Positions 61,099 through 64,000 of a stretch of 64,000 bases of DNA are shown piece after piece (position 1 is the stretch's first letter; each line of letters starts with the position of its first letter). The notes beneath the pieces were generated by a model. That model saw only the letters and a program-made list of their open reading frames with translations, was not told the DNA's origin and did not search any database. The stretch comes from Bacteroidales bacterium (lineage in GTDB: Bacteria; Bacteroidota; Bacteroidia; Bacteroidales; UBA932), in contig JAFZRX010000009.1 of assembly GCA_017619675.1 (NCBI GenBank), positions 248,001-312,000 on the forward strand. The letters run 5' to 3'. A program made the position numbers and the translations under genes.

Positions 61099-61110
61099 AA
61101 GATTCACGAT

Positions 61111-62328
61111 ATGGCAAAGAAAGTAGTAGTAGCATACAGCGGCGGACTGGATACATCGTTCACCGTAATGTACCTTACCAAGGAATATGGTTATGAGGTT
61201 TACGCGGCCTGCGCGGATACGGGCGGCTTCTCAAAGGAGCAGCTCAAGACCAACGAGGAGAACGCGTACAAGCTGGGAGCCAAGGGTTACGTGACCCTTG
61301 ACGTGACAAGGGAGTATTATGCCAAGAGCATCAAGTACATGGTTTACGGAAACGTGCTCCGCAACGGCACATACCCCATCTCAGTGTCTTCCGAGCGCAT
61401 TTTCCAGGCCATGGCAATCGCGCGTTACGCCAAGGAGATCGGCGCTGACGCCATTGCGCACGGCTCCACCGGCGCGGGAAACGACCAGGTCCGCTTTGAC
61501 ATGACCTTCCTGGTGATGGCTCCCGGAATCGAAATCATCACCCTTACCAGGGACATGGCGCTCACCCGCCAGTTCGAGGTGGACTACCTTAACAAGAACG
61601 GTTTCCCGGCAGATTTCAAGAAACTGAAGTATTCCTACAACGTGGGCCTCTGGGGCACCTCCATCTGCGGAGGAGAGATCCTGGATTCCGCCCAGGGACT
61701 TCCGGAGAGCGCATACCTCAAGCAGGTTACCAAAGAGGGATCCGAGATAATCAAGCTGGGTTTCAAGGAAGGTGAACTGTGCAGCGTCAACGGCAAGGAG
61801 TTCGCTGACAAGGTGGAGGCCATCCAGTATGTGGAAAGCATAGCCGCTCCGTATGGAGTGGGCCGCGACATGCACGTGGGCGACACCATCATAGGCATCA
61901 AGGGCCGCGTAGGGTTCGAGGCGGCCGCGCCGATGCTCATCATATCGGCTCATAAGTTCCTTGAGAAGTTTACGCTGAGCAAGTGGCAGCAGTACTGGAA
62001 GGACCAGATTGCAAACTGGTACGGAATGTTCCTGCACGAGAGCCAGTATCTGGAGCCCGTGATGAGGGACATGGAGGCCATGCTGGAGAGCAGCCAGCGC
62101 AACGTGAACGGCGTGGTTTCAATGCAGCTGCAGCCGTACTGCTTCTCGACGGTGGGCGTCGAGTCCGCTGACGACCTGGTAAAGACCAAGTTCGGCGAGT
62201 ACGGAGAGATGCAGAAAGGCTGGACCAGCGAGGACGCCAAGGGATTCATCAAGGTTTCTTCCACCCCTCTGAGGGTTTATTACGCCAATCATACGGAGGA
62301 AGGCAAGGATCTGGAAAAAGACTTGTAG
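61111..62328 (+). CDS. argG: Argininosuccinate synthase
   Basis: The 405-residue enzyme condenses citrulline and aspartate with ATP. The ATP pyrophosphatase loop is VVVAYSGGLDTSFTVMYL, and AHGSTGAGNDQVRFDM binds citrulline and aspartate. KYSYNVGLWGTSICGGEI is the conserved later motif. It follows the ArgR-GNAT fusion by 12 bp and precedes argC by 3 bp. The carbamoyl phosphate needed for citrulline would come from carAB in the pyr operon. Confidence 0.96.
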   Translation: MAKKVVVAYSGGLDTSFTVMYLTKEYGYEVYAACADTGGFSKEQLKTNEENAYKLGAKGYVTLDVTREYYAKSIKYMVYGNVLRNGTYPISVSSERIFQAMAIARYAKEIGADAIAHGSTGAGNDQVRFDMTFLVMAPGIEIITLTRDMALTRQFEVDYLNKNGFPADFKKLKYSYNVGLWGTSICGGEILDSAQGLPESAYLKQVTKEGSEIIKLGFKEGELCSVNGKEFADKVEAIQYVESIAAPYGVGRDMHVGDTIIGIKGRVGFEAAAPMLIISAHKFLEKFTLSKWQQYWKDQIANWYGMFLHESQYLEPVMRDMEAMLESSQRNVNGVVSMQLQPYCFSTVGVESADDLVKTKFGEYGEMQKGWTSEDAKGFIKVSSTPLRVYYANHTEEGKDLEKDL

Positions 62329-62331
62329 GCA

Positions 62332-63297
62332 ATGATCAAAGCAGGAATAATAGGAGCTGCCGGATACACCGGGGGCGAACTTATAAGGCTGTTGCTGGGG
62401 CATCCGCAGGTGCGGATAGCGTTCGCGCAGAGCACCAGCCACGCCGGCGAACCCCTCTGGAAGGCCCATTCAGACATGGTGGGGGAGACTGACATGACAT
62501 TCAGCGCCGATGCGCCCGTAATGGATGCGGACGTCGTCTTCCTGTGCGGAGGACACGGAAACTCCAAGGATACCATAGCGGCGTTCCCCCCGGAATTCAA
62601 GGGGGCCATTATTGACCTGGCCAACGATTTCAGGCTCAAGGCCGATGCCGGAGACTTCGTCTACGGCCTGACCGACGCCTTCAAGGACAGGATAGAGAAA
62701 GCGCGGCATATAGCCAACCCCGGATGTTTCGCGACATCCATCCAGTTGGCCGTCCTGCCGCTTGCCGCAATCGACAAGCTGGGAGAGGTGCACGTAACCG
62801 CAATCACCGGTTCCACCGGCGCGGGTCAGAAACTCCAGGAGACGGGACATTTCAGCTGGAGGACCGACAACCTTTCCGTATACAAGGCATTCACCCATCA
62901 GCACCTGGCTGAGATCAAGGAAACCCTTTTCAGTTTCAGCCCTGACTGGTGCGGAAAGATAAACTTCGTGCCCGTGAGGGGAGACTTCGCCCGCGGAATA
63001 ATGGCGTCCGTATATACGGAATGCGACGTTCCGGAGGATCAGGCCGTGAAACTTTACAAGGACTTTTATGCAAAGTCCCCGTTCGTAACCGTGGTGGATT
63101 CCAATCCTGACCTCAAGATGGTGGTGAACACCAACAAGGCCGTGCTCTATGTACGCAAGTACGGAGACAAGCTCCACATTATCAGTATGATAGACAATCT
63201 GCTGAAGGGCGCCTCCGGGCAGGCGGTGGAGAACATGAATATAATCTTCGGGTTCCCGCAGGACGCGGGCCTGAGGCTGAAGGCATCCAAATTCTGA
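62332..63297 (+). CDS. argC: N-acyl-gamma-glutamyl-phosphate reductase
   Basis: The 321-residue NADPH enzyme reduces N-acyl-glutamyl phosphate to the semialdehyde. The nucleotide fold is IIGAAGYTGGELIRLLL, the catalytic cysteine lies in HIANPGCFATSIQL, and the catalytic histidine is expected in the region AFTHQHLAEIKE. In Bacteroides the arginine pathway uses N-succinyl rather than N-acetyl intermediates, and that may hold here. Length is at the short end of the family. Confidence 0.95.
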   Translation: MIKAGIIGAAGYTGGELIRLLLGHPQVRIAFAQSTSHAGEPLWKAHSDMVGETDMTFSADAPVMDADVVFLCGGHGNSKDTIAAFPPEFKGAIIDLANDFRLKADAGDFVYGLTDAFKDRIEKARHIANPGCFATSIQLAVLPLAAIDKLGEVHVTAITGSTGAGQKLQETGHFSWRTDNLSVYKAFTHQHLAEIKETLFSFSPDWCGKINFVPVRGDFARGIMASVYTECDVPEDQAVKLYKDFYAKSPFVTVVDSNPDLKMVVNTNKAVLYVRKYGDKLHIISMIDNLLKGASGQAVENMNIIFGFPQDAGLRLKASKF

Positions 63298-63301
63298 CAC
63301 A

Positions 63302-64000
63302 ATGCAACTGTTTGACGTATATTCACTGTTTGACGTAACCCCGGTGAAGGCCAAGGGCTGCACCATCTGGGATGACAAGGGCCAGGAGTACCTGGACCTG
63401 TACGGAGGCCACGCGGTCATTTCCGTGGGCCACTGCCATCCGCACTACGTGCAGGCGGTCAAGGACCAGCTGGACAGGATAGGGTTCTATTCCAACAGCG
63501 TGCGCAACCCCCTTCAGGAGGAACTGGCCGCAAGGCTGGGAGACATATCGGGTTATCCTGATTACTCCCTGTTCCTGGACAACAGCGGCGCGGAATCCAA
63601 CGAGAACGCGCTCAAGCTGGCGTCCTTCCACACGGGGAAGGACCGCGTGATCGCGTTCCGCAAGAGTTTCCACGGCCGCACTTCCGGCGCCGTGGCGGTT
63701 ACGGACAATCCCAACATTGTGTCCCCGTTCAACGCCGTGCACAAGGTGACCTTCTGCGACCTGAATGACGCCGAAGGTGTCGAGAAGGTGCTCCAGGGAG
63801 GCGACGTATGCGGCGTGATCATAGAGGCCATCCAGGGCTGCGGAGGCATCAACATCCCGCGCCCGGGATTCCTGGTCGAGCTCCGCGCCCTGTGCGACAA
63901 GTATGGCGCCTGCCTCATAATGGACGAAGTCCAGTGCGGCTACGGCCGCAGCGGCAAGTTCTTTGCCCACCAGTGGGACAATGTCCGTGCGGACATTATC
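63302..64000 (+). CDS. argD: Acetyl/succinylornithine aminotransferase, N-terminal part (cut by window edge)
   Basis: From the ATG at 63302 (MQLFDVYSLFDVTP) 233 codons are visible before the window ends. This class III PLP aminotransferase makes N-acyl-ornithine. GGHAVISVGHCHPHYV is the N-terminal family motif, DNSGAESNENALKLA binds the cofactor phosphate, and IMDEVQCGYGRSG carries the aspartate that contacts the PLP ring nitrogen. The PLP lysine lies past the edge. It is 4 bp after argC in the operon. Confidence 0.94.
   Translation, partial: MQLFDVYSLFDVTPVKAKGCTIWDDKGQEYLDLYGGHAVISVGHCHPHYVQAVKDQLDRIGFYSNSVRNPLQEELAARLGDISGYPDYSLFLDNSGAESNENALKLASFHTGKDRVIAFRKSFHGRTSGAVAVTDNPNIVSPFNAVHKVTFCDLNDAEGVEKVLQGGDVCGVIIEAIQGCGGINIPRPGFLVELRALCDKYGACLIMDEVQCGYGRSGKFFAHQWDNVRADII

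Overview
The window looks like a piece of a Bacteroidales chromosome, probably an uncultured gut or rumen fibre degrader; this placement is inferred. Three things support it. At least ten genes or operons are preceded by the Bacteroidetes -7 element TAnnTTTG. The carbohydrate genes include GH3, GH43, GH10, GH13 and a SusD remnant. The arginine genes are ordered argR-GNAT-argG-argC-argD, as is usual in this phylum. I saw no tRNA, rRNA, CRISPR array, prophage or intact insertion sequence.

Layout. 1-6100 (minus) is a tightly packed operon: an RpiB-like isomerase, split DhaK/DhaL-like kinase subunits, a GntP-type transporter, a beta-propeller-like/hydroxyacid-dehydrogenase fusion, cytidine deaminase and the start of a GH3 enzyme. 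It probably feeds a C4 or C5 sugar or sugar acid into central metabolism. 6217-11766 (plus) is a secreted hemicellulase operon holding two copies of a jelly-roll-protein/GH43 gene pair and a GH10 xylanase lipoprotein. 11922-16846 holds an F420-ligase-like orphan, the SRP RNA, a lipoprotein, mnmA and an ECF sigma/anti-sigma/mini-plug operon. 16881-23928 (minus) runs GH13, MFS sugar permease, fructokinase, ceramidase-like protein, alpha/beta hydrolase and radical SAM protein. guaB and a large alpha-2-macroglobulin-like protein follow.

30295-63297 is almost entirely biosynthetic: the complete de novo pyrimidine operon (pyrC-carA-carB-pyrK-pyrD-pyrF-pyrE-pyrB, minus), a divergent purine operon (purE-L-C-F-M-N-H-D, plus), a scar of a lost polysaccharide locus, the complete histidine operon (hisG-hisDC-hisB-hisH-hisA-hisF-hisIE, minus) and a divergent arginine operon (argR/GNAT fusion, argG, argC, argD, plus).

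The most interesting content is regulatory and architectural. The pyr operon has a short leader peptide whose stop codon lies in the base of an intrinsic terminator placed directly before pyrC, as in UTP-sensing pyrBI attenuation. The his operon has a 16-codon leader peptide with five consecutive His codons, followed by an intrinsic terminator. The arg operon has two 18-bp ARG-box-like palindromes exactly 3 bp apart, and its repressor is fused to an acetyltransferase. Unusual fusions are HisD-HisC, ArgR-GNAT, PyrB with a PyrI-like zinc domain, and a beta-propeller-like domain with a hydroxyacid dehydrogenase. PurF and CarA both lack key glutaminase residues while HisH and PurL keep theirs, which may point to ammonia-dependent nucleotide synthesis.
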